A stretch of 64,000 nucleotides of DNA, taken from assembly GCA_973895155.1 (NCBI GenBank), contig OZ316893.1, positions 11,222,001-11,286,000 of the forward strand, in the 5' to 3' direction. A program made the position numbers and the translations under genes. Shown piece by piece: positions 46,200-59,860 of the stretch. The first letter of the stretch is position 1. Each line of letters opens with the position of its first letter. The stretch comes from Marsupella aquatica. Its lineage: Eukaryota > Marchantiophyta. The notes under the pieces are model-generated. The model was given only the letters and a program-made list of their open reading frames with translations. It was not told the origin of the DNA and did no database searches.

Positions 46200-49100
46200 T
46201 GCGAATCTTCCATTTTTGGCCGATGTGCCTCGATTTTGTTGCTAACTAGTCGTCGTAGGTTCAGCGACTGCTGCAAACCAGATTTATTATAAACATTTCT
46301 ATATTTGGTTCGCCTTCCGGATTTCGGCGGATGACGTAGAGGTGTATGCTTCGCTGGTCAGTCAAACAACCAAACAGGTCTAAAATATCTTTATCGACGA
46401 TTCCTGCGAGCTGGAAGTTAAGTATGGACTGTTGTTGATCATTCTAGCGTTTCCTCATCTGTGAGTAGTTGGTAAAGGTGCTTTGGAGAACTGGGAAATG
46501 TTCTACATTCTTGGAAGGGATCCGAAGTCAGTTTCGCATGATACGGAACGAAAAGCAAAAGTGGCATTGGCACGAGTATACAGTAAAGCCTCCTGTAGCT
46601 TTTAATTGGTCTCTCTTTTGGTCAAACTCCGTGATGTATCACGTAGAGTCCTTGACAACGACAAACATTACGGATATCTGGCGCTGATGGTGGACTGATC
46701 CAGCCAGTGAAAGACGGACTAATAGATTTGACCAATGATGCATCTTGTGGCCTTCACAATCAGGTTGAACAATGGTTATCACGTTCTAATTTGAGCCAGT
46801 CCTAACCTAGCGTATCAGGAGCTTATCCCAAGCAAGGCACTGCCAAACACCGGCGCTTCATGGAGTCGCGAATTGAAGAATGCAAATGTTAGCTCTGGTG
46901 CTTGTTTGGCCGTGCATAGTTTGATTTACTGAGGTATCAGTGTCGGATTTCCTTTTTGCAAGGCTTGTCATACTGTACCAACCTTGATTTTGCCAGTCAT
47001 TGCGTGCCCAAGATGAATACACCTTCAGTACATTTGCTTCGATCTTCCTTAATTGCATCTTAACATATCTCTCTCGCTGCCGATTGAACTCTAGGGTCAT
47101 CAGAATTGGCAGCTCACCCATCAGTGTGTGGGAATGAGTCAGACTGGCATGGCTGGCTAGCTCAGTGATTGTCAGTGATTGTTGCGTTTTTGCATTTCTT
47201 TGTGCCTGCGTCATAGATCGATCCTATCCAAATCTCTTATCAGAGGAGCTTCTGCGGAGATGCAGCAGTGTAATTTTGTGAGCTCCGGGGCTGAGATTAC
47301 CGTCGAGGGTGGAGGAAGTAAAGCTTTATAATGTGATACTGGAACTTGCTTCATCAAAGTAGCTCAATGAAAGGAACGCCATAACAAGCGCATAAAAGCA
47401 CAATGAAAGCAACGTCAGAAGAATTTTCAGCAAATTTTCCTTGCGACTCATTTCTTTTCCTTTTCTTGACCAGAATTAGTACCCAACGCGCAGTAGGTCC
47501 TCACCTAGCCCTCCCGCAGTTGTTAATGAGAGTTCTTCATCCCACCATGCGGATTCATGATGCCTCCGATCCCCAGGCCACATCTGACCATACAATTGGA
47601 ATGCACCAGCTTCTGGGTTAGAGCTCATCCTTCAGTCAGTCGATTGGGAATTCTCACTTTGTTTAATGCAACACATGTGATTGAGCTGGTGGATACGTTC
47701 TTGATTGGCTAAATGGATTACGCTCAAGTACACTTTAGGGAAAGCAAACTTGCAAAGGTTATCTATACACGATGCACGGGACCAAACCACTGCCAAAGTT
47801 GGAATGAGTATTTCACAAACCGTACAATGGATACACTCAAATTGCCCATCTTACCAAACGTCCATGGCAAATAAATCTCAGAATGTTGTACACCTTCACG
47901 TTGGCAACCGAAAGGTACCTTACTGCATGATGGCACGAGGGACATGCGGACCGTAGTGAAATGTTCATTCGTCCGAATCCTCACGAGCTGCCGAAGGTAC
48001 CTTTTCCGCTCGAAAGTACTGGAATCTGCAGAAATTGAGGAAGCTTTGGGTTGGAGGGCCCAGAGAGAAAGGATGCTTGCCCCCTTTTCACCAAGAAAAT
48101 AGTCCAACGAGCCTTCCTTTTGGAGTAGTTGATGGAAATTGATAGCCAGATGCAGCCGGTTGAGAATGTTTGACTGTGAAGTCTATGAAGTCAAATATTG
48201 ATCTTCCCAGTCCTAGTGATTCAGTTGGACAATGAGATTCGGTCGGGGATTGTGTCATCATGATAGGCACGCCTGGCACGACAGGGACCAATATTAGGAT
48301 CACTAAGCAAGAGTCTTTGTCAGCAAAGAACCCCAGAAATCAGGCGTGGGCACCATGTGAATGCAATAAAGCATTATTGACGTTGTGGGCTCGTTCTAAC
48401 CAGTACAAATAAAAGTTCAGGATAGTTTTCTCTTCCCTCTTAAGTCTAAGGGAGAATGTGGGCACTATGATGGTGATGTTGAAAGATGGACATTGTCGAA
48501 CGTCATGTCTAACGATTGCATACAGTGTTGAAATTTGAACTGCAGTCAAACTATGGGAATATATGTTGAAATATTTAGCCACAAGGAGGAAGCTGGAGAA
48601 GACTATTAGAGTGACAGAGCTATACCTTCAAAATATTGAACAGAAATGGTACGCACATGAAGCACGTGTTAGGGCTCACTTCTTCGTGGACAACTGATGG
48701 TGGATGATGATGACGTTAAGTCCAATCCGACCTAGGCCCGCATTTGTGCTCTGCACTCATGGCAACAGACGTGAGATAAGTTTTGGAACATCCCCATCTC
48801 CTTGAAGACTAGTCATCGAGTTGAATTTAAGTACTACGGAATTAGGGAACTCCAATCGTCCAATCCTATCTCATCACCCACCTAATAAGACTGTACCACA
48901 GTCCTCAGGACAGGCTTTTGTAACTGCGTTGGTTCGTCCTGATAGAATGATCATGCGCCAAATTTTCGAGTCGGCCTGCCAACCGGCAGCTCTGGTGATG
49001 TGACCCCCCAAGCGTTTCTTTGTGTCATGATTATAATGCTGTCGAATGACTCGAAGCCTACATCATCATGTGACCAAGCTCTAGATAATCGTCTCCCATG

Positions 49101-49500
49101 GTTTCGGTGTTTGTCGGCCGACGGATCCTGAGCACTCAGACGGGTGTGGCGGCACTAGGAATGTATGTAACAGATTCAAATAATTGGTGGGTTTTAGAAT
49201 ATATGATCGAATCGGACTGTAGTTAGCGTATCAGAATCGACATTGAAGTATATCTAATCTGATTCGGAGAGAGATCGCGTAAATTAGAAATTTAGAAAGA
49301 TGGAGGTATTGAGTGTTCTTTTTCCTCCAAGAACACCAATTCCTCCAAGGTGCGCTTAAAGATATTTTTCTCGCATTCCAGAGGAAATGCTTTGGAGTGA
49401 TTTGTAGATAGCATCTCCACGACTCAAGCAAAGTCAAAGCACTTCCCAATGATAGTCTTCCACTATACACCATCAACAGACGGTCGGCGTACGGAGCCCA
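46200..49500. other. Gene-free stretch
   Basis: Several frames of 60-120 codons exist (for example 46858-47214 minus and 47763-48107 minus), but none shows a domain, repeat or splice-consistent partner. Nothing else was identified. Confidence 0.4.
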
Positions 49501-49521
49501 ATAAGTGAGCTTTCCAATGAG

Positions 49522-49615
49522 ACCAGTGCATGGTAAGTAATCTGCTTCGAGTCAAGTCCAAGTAAAATAGTTACCAGTGCATGGTAAGTAATCTGCTTCG
49601 AGTCAAGTCCAAGTT
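49522..49615. repeat. 51-bp tandem duplication
   Basis: ACCAGTGCATGGTAAGTAAT followed by CTGCTTCGAGTCAAGTCCAA occurs at 49522 and again at 49573, essentially identical. The near-perfect identity suggests a recent event. Confidence 0.88.
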
Positions 49616-49619
49616 CAAT

Positions 49620-52600
49620 AGTTGGTGACCATTTTACAGATGCTCTCTGACTATTTCGTTTAGCTCTCCGGGGTCCAGGACATAATTTATGAAGCCCGAT
49701 TTTCTCCATTCCTTTCTTCTCGCCCTTGGAAAAACGACATGAAAGTCTATGAAATACATGAGCGAGACACTTCAAAACACACCAAACTGAACAGTGGAAA
49801 TCTCTTCAGAACCTGGCCCTCGGGAAAATTGATGAGGTCAAGCCCCAGCGGAAAAACATCTTTGCTTCACTTCAGATGCGTGAACGTGCGGATTAGAAGC
49901 GGAAATTAAGAAACCTCTTATTGAACAAGTCTCTCAGGCCACATTTGGTCACCTCAACAATGTATGGATCACCTCAACAATGTATGGATCACCCGGACCG
50001 CCTGCAGACTTCAACTTGGATCCATCTTAAGTTATAAAAATTTATATCAATCATCGAGCGATGCCTTCTTTCAACGAGTCGGTACCCTTTCGTTCGATCC
50101 AGTCTCAAGATAGTTTCACGCAGCTGAACGATATTTACTCCTCCTTCCTGAAGCGATTTAAATCACTATCGGGTGAACATTTGACAGACAGATTCGTCCT
50201 TCGACTGGAGTCAAGAACGACACTACCCTACACATTTACAGTTCTTAATCCATAGGAAAACAGAAATTTTAGATTCACACTCAACCACTTGTGTTCCGCT
50301 GGTGGGAACATCTCAAACTGAAACTCTATAGCTGGAGATGACGAACTTGTCTGAGATGAAGTCACGGGAAATGTTTGTCAACGTTCACCTTCAAATGTGC
50401 ACTTCTGTGCATAAATTGCATCCATCCGAGCTGCTATTTTCTAGGGGACAAGTGTGAAAAGCAGTGAATCTACTGCCACATAATACATAAGTGCTACGAG
50501 AACTATGAATTCCGCGGTTTTTCAATTCACACTGTTATCATTATAAATAACACAAAATCGTTGAGCTTTGTAAGAAAAACTTATGATCAAATCAAACAAA
50601 TGAATTTTTTGATTTCATACCTCCTCGACTACGTTACTACTTCGGTACCCACCATATCTCGTCCACAACCAATCGCTCCGATAAAGGACTTAATCACCAA
50701 AGCCTTGGAACTTGGATACGAGTGTCCGCCAAAGGAGGAGTTTGGCCATTGTTATGACTATCCAACCTTCCAGTCTGACGAATAATCTAATAGCGACTCT
50801 CGAAGCTTCCAAGTTGCCGATGCTTGGCCATAAACAAATTGTAATAAGTTTTTCACAGGAATATGTAAAAGAATTTTAAAAATAGGACTTTTTTCTCACT
50901 AGCCTCTACGATGGCTTATGGTCATGACAATTAATAATCTTTTATGGCAAAATGTTGTGGATTTTGAAAATGGAAGCCATAACTTTTCATGTCTGTAACC
51001 TTAACTTCCAAGTTAAGGTCCAGTCCATCAAATGAAAGCTTTGGGAGGCCCCAATACATCCTCCACCTGACATTTAGGAGGATGCTACTGGATCTTTACT
51101 TCTATAGTAATGCCCAGACAGAGCATTATGGGCTATCACTCCTGACTCAAGAGACTATGGCTTTGGCTTGAGTGTTGAGGGAACTACCAAATTTGGAACC
51201 ACAAAATTTGTTCTCCATGTCTTTTCGGTAACTATGAGCATTTTTCGTTAGAGTAAGTTATTATAAAGCTACTGTAGTGGGGAAAACCCCAGTTCATATA
51301 TTTTAACAGTGCATTTTTTCAAAGAACAAGAACCATTTAATGGTTTGCTCAATGCTTGGATTGCACTAGGGTAAACTGCTCATTGCATTTAGTGTGAGCA
51401 AATAATTAATGTTACATCCAAATTCTTGTTAGTCAGTAAGACTAACTGACATCAATTCCATATCCCTAGTGTTAACATTTCAAAGATGCAGTCAGAAGGA
51501 CATTGTTGCCCCTATGAACGGGACTGACGACAGTGACCTGGCTTATGTAGTACATAACTCAATGCCAAAATTGAGTTATTCTCCTGCTTTTTCTGGTTTT
51601 TTTTTTTCATGTTAGAGATGATGGAGACAGTGAAATCTTTACATCAACATCCTTACAATTTTTCTAAAACGTACATCTAAAGAATTTCTTTAAGGTTTCA
51701 GAATCATTCTAAATATTTTGAGTGTTTTTTGCAATAACCTGGATGGCACTATTATGGTAACTCTAATGTCAGAAGTGGTCTAGTAGACAATATACTTCTG
51801 TTGTCCTTGTCTCCTTGTATTTTATGTATGGCCCTGCAATTCTGGCCCGGGGATTATGACATTTTAGCCCCTCTGCTAGCTTGCTTAGATGGTTATCCAA
51901 TTTAGGGCATGATTTTCAGGTAAAAAGTAGGGCAAGATTACACTCGGAGCTTAGTCAATCCATGGCTGTAGCGTCCTCGAGCTGTCCCTCGGGTCATGGG
52001 TTAGACAATACATTCTCAAAAATTCTTTTGAGGTTTCACAATTGCTCTTGGAAGAATTTTGGGAGTTGGGTGCATTTTCTTTTCATGTTGTTGCGCTAGC
52101 CTGGATGGCTCTAAGCCAATTCTAACGTCAGAAGTTGTTTTAATTAATGGACACATTTCCGCGCTAATAAGTAGGGTGCTGCAAAATCGTGCACGGATCT
52201 CACGTTCAGGTGATTTGTTTAGTGTCACAGAAATGGCGAATAGTGCCTCCCCTAGCCGCGCATATCGTGCCGGTTCAAACAAGCGCACGCGTCAAAATAT
52301 AGGCATCCATTAATCATCAAACAAAGGGCACTGATTCCATGTGCGCCCTCTATCTGATGACGCGAGTCCTCCCTGCCCAACGGCACAATCGACTCGACGG
52401 CCTTTCGTCACAAAATCAGAATCTACGGTGAGATGGTGTGCACACTTTGAAAGCGTGGAATTTCGGCCGTGGATTCCTTCCCGCCAATGGAGGCCGGACC
52501 CGGCAGTGGCGGACTGCGTCGGTGACGGTACAGTCGTAGTACTGTCCCCGAAACGTACGCTATAATCAAATTGCGACGGTGAATCTTTGATTAGTTTGAA

Positions 52601-53780
52601 ATTTGTTAGCGGTACTATTTAATGCAGTGTAAGTACTCGTTGGTACCATGCTTAAATTGATATTATATAACAAAATATTATATGATACACGTGTATAGCA
52701 ACTCTGGGCCATAACGCAAGGAAAAATGGAAGTTAGGCTGGTTTTTGGAGAGGTAATTATTATTATCAGCCACTATAATGAGGTTTCCAGTCAAAATCTC
52801 TCCTTTCATTGTCTTTGTCAATTTAATGAAGGCTGAGCATAATTGTGGAGAGGTTACTATGGGCCATTATAATACGGGATCCTGTCAAAATCTCTCTTTC
52901 CTACTTTTACAAAATTGAAAAAGGAATGAACCAACAACTGCTTTGAGATGTACTCGGGTGTCTTTGACTTGTTTGAAACACTTTGATTAAATGCTCAATG
53001 GATATACTTGCTTCCACAAACAACGTACATATGCTGGGTATCTAACATTAGCCACTATTAGTGAAGTGCATCCGTCTGAGAACTATTCTGAGTTTTGCTG
53101 TGGAGGAGAGAAATTTTATTTTTTCATTGGGATGAAAATTTATCCCTGGGTTCACCTTGCATTATGTGAAGGCACCATATTTTTCATTTTTGTCAATTTT
53201 TTGGGTCTCCTCTCCTGTGTCCTCCCTTCCACTCTCCTCTATGCCTATGCTTTTCTTCACTTTTTAAATCATGTTAGAGAGAGGGGGTGTGGGGGAGGGA
53301 GAGTGGAAGGAGAGAGTGGGACGGCACAAAAGAGGACAAAAACGAGCAATATTCTTCTACCTCCATGTGGCACTAATTTTAAAATATTCTACCTCCATGT
53401 GGCAGTAATGTGGGAAATTTTGCACTAATCTATTACATTAAACAAACATCAAAATGATTTATTTTCGTGATACACTGTTCATTGCAAGGGGGGTGGAGCG
53501 ACGGCCGTTCGGGACCGTCGGAATAGTGCCCCGTCAACGGCATCAACGGGAGGAAGAAGCCGGCGAACTAGCGGGGAAGAAGACGATGACAAGAACTAGT
53601 CCTATTGTGCATCATTCCCCGGCGACTGAGCTCCAGAATGATGCTCGAGGCTCCGCCGAGAAAGCACGATCTCACTGCAGCAGCCCCGTGCAAAAACTCC
53701 AGTGGGCAAATTCCAGGCGAGGTGCACCCAAATTCAAAGCGCGGGACTAGCCAGTAAAAGCTGATGCGTTTGGAATTGGC
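49620..53780. other. Gene-free stretch with minor repeats
   Basis: CACCTCAACAATGTATGGAT is duplicated in tandem near 49950-49990. At about 52730-52900 two segments share GGAGAGGT(A/T)A, CACTATAAT-like and CCTGTCAAAATCTCTC words, suggesting an old duplication. The plus frame 52991-53428 (145 codons) has hydrophobic stretches, but its composition follows local low-complexity DNA; I do not call it. Confidence 0.4.
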
Positions 53781-53784
53781 AGCC

Positions 53785-54612
53785 AAATTTCGACTTCGTT
53801 GCTCAATTGGTTTCTCAATCTGCTTCCCAGAGAACGCGGATCGAGGACCCAGGTTCGGACTGATGGGATTGCGGCAGCAAGCAGGCACTCCTGGCGTTCC
53901 TTCACATTGACACGTTCTACTGATTGGAGCTGTGGTCCCTCTCTCTCTCTCTCTCTGCAGGCGGAGACGAGGAGATGGTGTGAGAAATTGAGCTTCTTGC
54001 AGGATCCATCTTTGGTAGCTAGTCTAGGTGCTGCTGTTCTCCCGCAAAGGTTGCTGTGGTACTACGAATTCTCATTCTGGCCCTGTTTCGGGATTGATGG
54101 TTGCAATTGTTTCGTGAGACTAGTTAGGCCGCCTGAGGCAGGAAGGCAGGCTGCTGCTTAGTGGGAAGCTCTACAGCAACGAGCAGGATCTGGGTTCTTC
54201 ATGAAGAGATCGAATTCGTGAACTGGATCGGAGGCGGTCCTTTTTCCGAGGATCTCACGCTTGGAAACTTTGTTAAATTGGGTCTGGTGGATGCACTGTA
54301 GAGACGGCCAACCGAGAAGAGACGGGACAGGATTTTGCGGTTCCTAGGAGCCCATCGAGAGTTGCTTCGTAAATGTGTTCAGATCTCAGTTGTAGCCCCT
54401 CTTCCGATCTTTCTTGTAGCGAATTGTCAAAATTCTACCTGGAAATAGTTTTCGAGGAGTCGGGACGAGCAGTTGACTTCATATCTAGAGTCCCTCATAA
54501 TCTCTGGTGGGACCGTTGACGCTTCCCGATTGAGTGACAACCTCTGACAATTTGTTCTCAGTGTGAGTATTCGGAGCTCTGTTGTGGATCAAGTTTACAA
54601 GTAGGAGTCGGG
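53785..54612 (+). promoter_or_regulatory. Probable promoter and 5' leader of the Sec14-like gene
   Basis: This stretch precedes the Sec14-like ATG. It has a CT microsatellite at 53938-53957 ending in CTCTGCAG, which is a good splice acceptor, so a 5'-leader intron is possible. Plus frame 53799-54161 is most likely leader sequence rather than a gene. Confidence 0.35.
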
Positions 54613-56590
54613 ATGCAGGGTTATACAGGGAAATCAGAGGATGACATTACTGAGCAAGAGCTGGGGGCTTTCAAGAGGTTCAAGGGGATCATCTTGGCCA
54701 GGGGATATCATTACCCGAAGAGGAACTCTGATGATACGTTGATGCGGTTCTTGCGAGCTCGGCAGCTGGACGAGAGGAACGCGGCGACTATGTACGGCGA
54801 GTACGTTAAATGGCGAAAAGAAACGAATATCGATTCCATTCTTCAGGTTTGTCTCCATGCAGATCCCTCACTGGACCTCTTTACACACTCTCGTATGTTG
54901 ATGCACCTCTGACTAATCCGCTACTGTTGGGCACCCTTCTGAATTGCTGGTTGACGCTCTTCGTTTTCTATATTGCTAGTGTACGTCTTCAGTGATCCGT
55001 TTCATCGCAAAATTGACCGCCGTGTGCGAGGAATGACACAGTATGGTTGTCCTTTCCTTGCTCTCATCGGATATAGATGGATGCATTCCTTCACTCTGAT
55101 ACCCCGTCCTTTTGGCCTGATCTTAGTGGGCCCTATGGAGATGCAAGATATATGAACCAGAACAGCTGCTCTGTCCATTCCCTCCATAATCCATTTTACT
55201 TTCATTGAATAGGACAATTGATCCCAAATGAAGGGAGACAATTGTACTCAAGGGAATTGATTCGATTTCTTTCTACGATGTGTGTTGTTATCATTGTACC
55301 TAATTGCCGTGGTCTTCTTTATCCCCTGTTTGGTGTCTCGGTAATGCTACATTCCTCGGTTTCAAGTACATCATAGCATTGAGCCAGTGGAACGTCCTTG
55401 TAGGCTAGATCCATGGTGCCATGTGGTCCTCTACAAGGTTTTTAGCTCTAAAAGCATGTTTGTTTGGATTGGTTGATTTCACGGGTTTGACTACTGGATC
55501 CTAGATGTGGAAGATCGGAAATGCAGCATGTTCGAGAAGTCGTAAGGATCAACTACTGAGGAATTCTTTATTCTTTGCAGACATATAAATATCCTGAGTT
55601 GCACAAAGTGATACACTACTGGCCACAAAATTGGCATAAGACGGACAAGGTGGGACGACCTATTAACATTCAATTGCTTTCAAGGTATGCCAACTTTTGA
55701 CGCGTATGGCTCTTTTCTTTGTTGCGTGCCTTCTCTATGTATCTTCGACTACAGGGGAGTTTTCTTGTCAATTGTGTTTGTTGCATTATGCAGTTTTGTG
55801 CTTCTTGGCCAATCGTGATCTATGTAAGTTTAGAGAAAATGTTAAGGTGTAAGGACAGTTGTGTAACCGATCTTTCTCTCACTTTTCCTGGCCCCTCATT
55901 ACGACCATTGCTTAGGTCAGTTTCTTGAATGTTTCGTTGGTACAGAATGCGAGTGAAGGATGTCTTCAGAGAAACAACCGAGGAGAGGTTATTGATGCGA
56001 GCTTTGTGGGTGTGGGAAGACCTCCATGAGAACAAACTCCCCGCTTGCAGTAGAGCGGCTGGTCACCATGTTGGCCGCGTGACAGTCGTGCTTGATGTCA
56101 AGGAGGTGGTAAGTCAATTTAGATTGATAGAATTGACAGCATCTCTGATTCGCTAAGAGGAGGTGTCAAACCGTCAACCTGATGACGTACTTCTTCTCGC
56201 TTAGTTTTGGTTTAAGTAACATTTCTCACCTACTGTAGTTGTGGAAAAATTGGGGGTTTGCAGAGTGTGTTGACTTTCACAAACGCCCACGTCCGCAAGG
56301 TACTCCCGAAGATGGCTCGCCTGTTTTCCAACTACTACCCTGAGTACCTTGGCCGCCTCATCATCATCAACGCACCGGTTGCATTCAAGGTCCTGTGGGA
56401 GATGTTGAGCCCATTTGTAGACGAGCACACTCAGAAGAAAATTGGAATATATAAGGGTGATGGACGAGAAGATCTGCTGAACACAATTGATGCTGAGAAT
56501 CTCCCCGAATTCCTTGGAGGCAAGTGCAATTGTCCTGGAGGTTGTGAGCATTCAGTCACAGGACCATGGAATGAATTGAAATATCGATGA
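54613..56590 (+). CDS. Sec14-like phosphatidylinositol/lipid transfer protein (CRAL-TRIO)
   Basis: Four coding exons with GT-AG borders and matching phases: 54613-54846, 55581-55684, 55946-56108 and 56264-56590, giving 275 residues. Exon 1 encodes the CRAL-TRIO N-terminal helices (DDTLMRFLRARQLDERNA). Exon 2 gives YWPQNWHKTDKVGRPINIQ, matching the Sec14 YPQ...HKTDKxGRPV region. Exon 3 has ENKLPACSRAAGHHVGRVTV, then VLDVKEV. Exon 4 has FSNYYPEYLGRLIIINAPVA, then FKVLWEMLSPFVDEHTQKKI, then LPEFLGGKC, the hydrophobic-gate and C-terminal signature. Family role: binds PtdIns and PtdCho in the cytosol and primes phosphoinositide synthesis at Golgi/endosomal membranes. The length fits a stand-alone Sec14 domain without GOLD or nodulin extensions. 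It appears intact. Short 3' frames (56660-56938) are untranslated region. Confidence 0.93.
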
Positions 56591-56599
56591 CGCGTGGAA

Positions 56600-57820
56600 A
56601 GTTACTGATGGTTCAGAGACTCCTGCAAACGATGAGGGAAACACTGTTGATGCTAATTTTTGGAGCTCTTAGGCTCTTCAAGGTACTTGCCAGAGAGGGC
56701 CTTACGGAGTCCTCAAATGAATGCGAGTAACACCACCCGCAACACCGAAACGAACTTCGGTAGACACCAATTGGGTTGGATTATTGGGTGTCATCTATCC
56801 AATGACCCTCGGTATCAAGGTCGGCAGAGTCCCAGTTTGACAACATTTGTGAAATTTTGCACTCTGTTACTGTGGGGAATGCTGTCCCCTGTTCCCATCA
56901 GTTCATACGGTGTTCTCGGTTGGATGAGTTCCTCATAACCTTATGAATCTGGAACTTTCAACTCCAAGAGCCGGAGGTAGCTCAGGCAGGCTTGTTCTCC
57001 TTGCTGGACACGGTCAAAACCGCTCCTCTGCCTTCAGCTGCCTCGTGGCTTTAAACAACTTTGCGGGCCAATTCGAGATTTCAATTGGGTTGAAGGGGAC
57101 CAATACTCGCCTGAGTTGAAATTTGCCCGAAGCCCACATCAAAAGGAACCAATCTCTGGTTTCTTGGCTATATGCCTTGCACCTTGTATACTACTTGACT
57201 TAGAAATTTTGTATCCGGCCTTGTTGCAGGAGTTCATAAATGGATTTTGTATTTTTGTCACCAATTTGCAATTTGTTCATGCCAAATCAAGATCAAAAGG
57301 TTTCTGCGAGGCCCCGTTAACTTTTGTGATACCTTCAATCCAAAATCTATGTACATCGCCTCTATTCACTTAGCTAATTGTCTTTTACTGTCCTCTTCAT
57401 GGCAATTGGGATTGGACGCTTTGAGATACACACCCTGCTCAATACTGGATAAGAATTACAAGAACTGCTACTACGTCCATTTTGGTGGGAAAAAGGGTTT
57501 TGGGAGTGCGCACAAGATCCATTATAGAGCCGATTTCGAGTTCACGGAAGACTTGAAAATCCTGTTTCAAGGAGTGACCTGAAAATGTGACTGTGAAGCT
57601 GTCTAGCTCAAGTCGCTGATGATCTTCCAACATTTGTTGGGATTCGGAGCGCTTCAGGCCAGTAAGTTGCTCCAGGCGTCCCCACGATCGGAAGCCCTTG
57701 TTCGTCACACGTTACTGAAAAGCGAATCCTTCATCAGTTTTCTACCTACGCCATGGGAGAAATTCAACAAAGCTTGAAAGAGATGATCAACGTGAAAATT
57801 AACTTCAAGACCCTTGCAAA
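56600..57820. other. Spacer between convergent genes
   Basis: This includes the presumed 3' untranslated region of the Sec14-like gene. Frames at 57247-57582 (plus) and 57439-57708 (minus) overlap and neither has recognisable motifs. Confidence 0.4.
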
Positions 57821-57826
57821 GGGAAT

Positions 57827-59860
57827 CTAGTCCTTGTAATCGTCCGACTTGCTCAACGTCATGACCAATCGCTCAATGTCAGAGAACGCCCACATCGCCT
57901 CCTTGAAGGTTTCCTCCCAGATCCACTCGCAAAGGTTGACGGCAATGTTCCATATTTTCCGGAGTTCCTGGTGCGGCGCAGAAGCTACGAAATGAACGAG
58001 ATCTCCGGGTTCATCCGTGTTGAGATAGGTGGTATTGCCAAGGGTCAAGGTGAAATGCTTCAAGGCCATGCGGAGGACAATGGGGCTCATTGACTGTCAA
58101 ATGAAATCTCGAAAAACGATAGAGCCTCGTTACGGATAGGCAGAGTTGAAGAGTTTGATTGTACGGAAAGCGGATTGCAATTCGACAGATGACAAGCGAA
58201 TTTCGAAAGGCAGCTCGGAAGAGAGTGAACTTTTCAAGAGGTTCACTGTCCGTGATGTCGGAAGGAGACGGCTCTTGAGCAACGATGCCGTAGTAACTCA
58301 TCCTTAGTAGTAAGTGGCCAATAGTTGTAGAGCATAGGGTGTGATTTGGTACATACCTGAATGCTGCTGGCTCCCCATAATTTCGAATCTCAATCTTTTC
58401 TAGATCCTTAATGGTTCTCTCCCGGGCTGAACAGATTTTTCAGTCTGTACTTTCCGAGCCGTTGTTAACATACAAAGTTGAATTAGTGTATCTGATAAGT
58501 ACTTGAGCTGCCCCGGTTGGCGGAAAACAGCTCAGCGCCAGGAGAAACACCTGCTCACTAGAAGACATGTTCGGCAACGGCTGGTTCAAGTTGAAGGAAG
58601 GAGCGTGCTGCGCAGTCTTTGGAGTGTTGTTGGCAGAAATGGTTGCCAAGACATGATCGACAAATATTCCCTGATCTCTTCTTTCCGCCGTTCCAGCCTT
58701 CGAGATTTTCCAGCATTAGAAGATTGTGTATCTTTATCGACATTTTTGTGCTTCTTCTTTCTCATGGCCGAGATGCTCTGAGAATTCTCAATGGTCTGAT
58801 TGTAAACCAAACCTTCATATTGTGAGCCTCTCAAGTTCTCATCATTGCCTGGAAGCACGCCAGCTTCTATGTCATCGAGTTGCTGATCGTAAGCCATAAC
58901 TTGAGGGCCACCGTAGTCGCGGTGATCCTTGCTGCATTGAGAATGGACATTTCGTGGATGAGACCACATTGCTTCTGATGAAAGCACCAACGTCCCGACA
59001 AGAAGCGTGGGCAATGCCTCTTCTCGGGTTCTACAAGAGAGGACATTGTTCAGAGTTGCTTACTTTGAGATTGAGATAGATTATGACTCAAAGTGGATCG
59101 CCAGGTCGCAGCTTCTACGGGTAACTATGTTTTAAACGTTTTCAGTGCTGGAAGGACCAAACGAGATGACGGATTTCTCTACTGACCGCAGGGTCCACAC
59201 GAGAGAACTCGGTTGAATTGTCGTCAAGATGAAGTCCCGACTTTGATCGTGGTTGATGGAAGGGAAGGTGAAAAGAAAGTTACTCTTGGTTGGCGTGGAA
59301 GGCCCAGCAGCCCTGAGTAAACGTTACACTCAGCCGCGTTGACTAAGCCGCCGAACATGGAAACGAAATGCTGCCTCAGACTATGCCTTTAACACATTCT
59401 AGAATTTGGATATCAATTGTCCGATGAACGCATTGTAGAATTTGGATATGGTCCGATGTATCTTTGAAGTAGAGACAGTATTGTACATATCGGTTCTAAG
59501 AGTCATTCTCATCGCTGGATGCGCTGCCAGCATCAGCTGCTTCCTTTTGCCAATTAATGGACCCCTAACAAAGGCATCTCTCATGTCGTTACTACTCGTC
59601 TGCATACCGTCAACGCCTAATCTCGAGTTCTTCCTTTCACTTGTCGGCTCTTGATGCTTGCAAGAGTGGCAATAGGCGACAGACCCGAGTCCTCTGCAAT
59701 GTGAAAATTCAATTCATTAATAGTCGGGATTTGATAGGCGTTTTGAGCGCCGTCTTCAAGAAGTCCTTCTCTGTCGGCATATCCATCTGCATTGATTTCT
59801 GCCCTCAACAGCATGTCCATCTCCATCAGTGTGTGCTCATCCACATATTTCCTACACGGT
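57827..59860 (-). CDS. Unresolved multi-exon gene candidate with very short introns
   Basis: The terminal part is the clearest. MSYYGIVAQEPSPSDITDSE opens at 58301 and continues to about 58134. A 40-base GTAACG...TTTGACAG intron (58094-58133) joins it in phase to SMSPIVLRMALKHFTLTLGN, then APHQELRKIWNIAVNLCEWI and a stop at 57827. Upstream, an in-frame stretch RTIKDLEKIEIRNYGEPAAF connects through a possible 54-base GTATGT...TACTAAG intron (about 58305-58358). Further segments (SSNAGKSRRLERRKEEIREY at about 58.65 kb; DEHTLMEMDMLLRAEINADG at about 59.8 kb) may be 5' exons. I do not recognise the protein. Introns of 40-54 bases are unusual for plants and typical of fungi; frameshifts in a pseudogene are the alternative. 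Confidence 0.4.

Noticed and set aside
52991-53428. 145-codon plus-strand frame with hydrophobic stretches
   Set aside because: Its sequence follows local T-rich and G/A-rich low-complexity DNA, has no recognisable motif, and runs into a duplicated phrase (CTACCTCCATGTGGCA).
53799-54161. 120-codon plus-strand frame upstream of the Sec14-like gene
   Set aside because: Lies in the probable 5' leader, spans a CT microsatellite and a likely splice acceptor, and has no motif.
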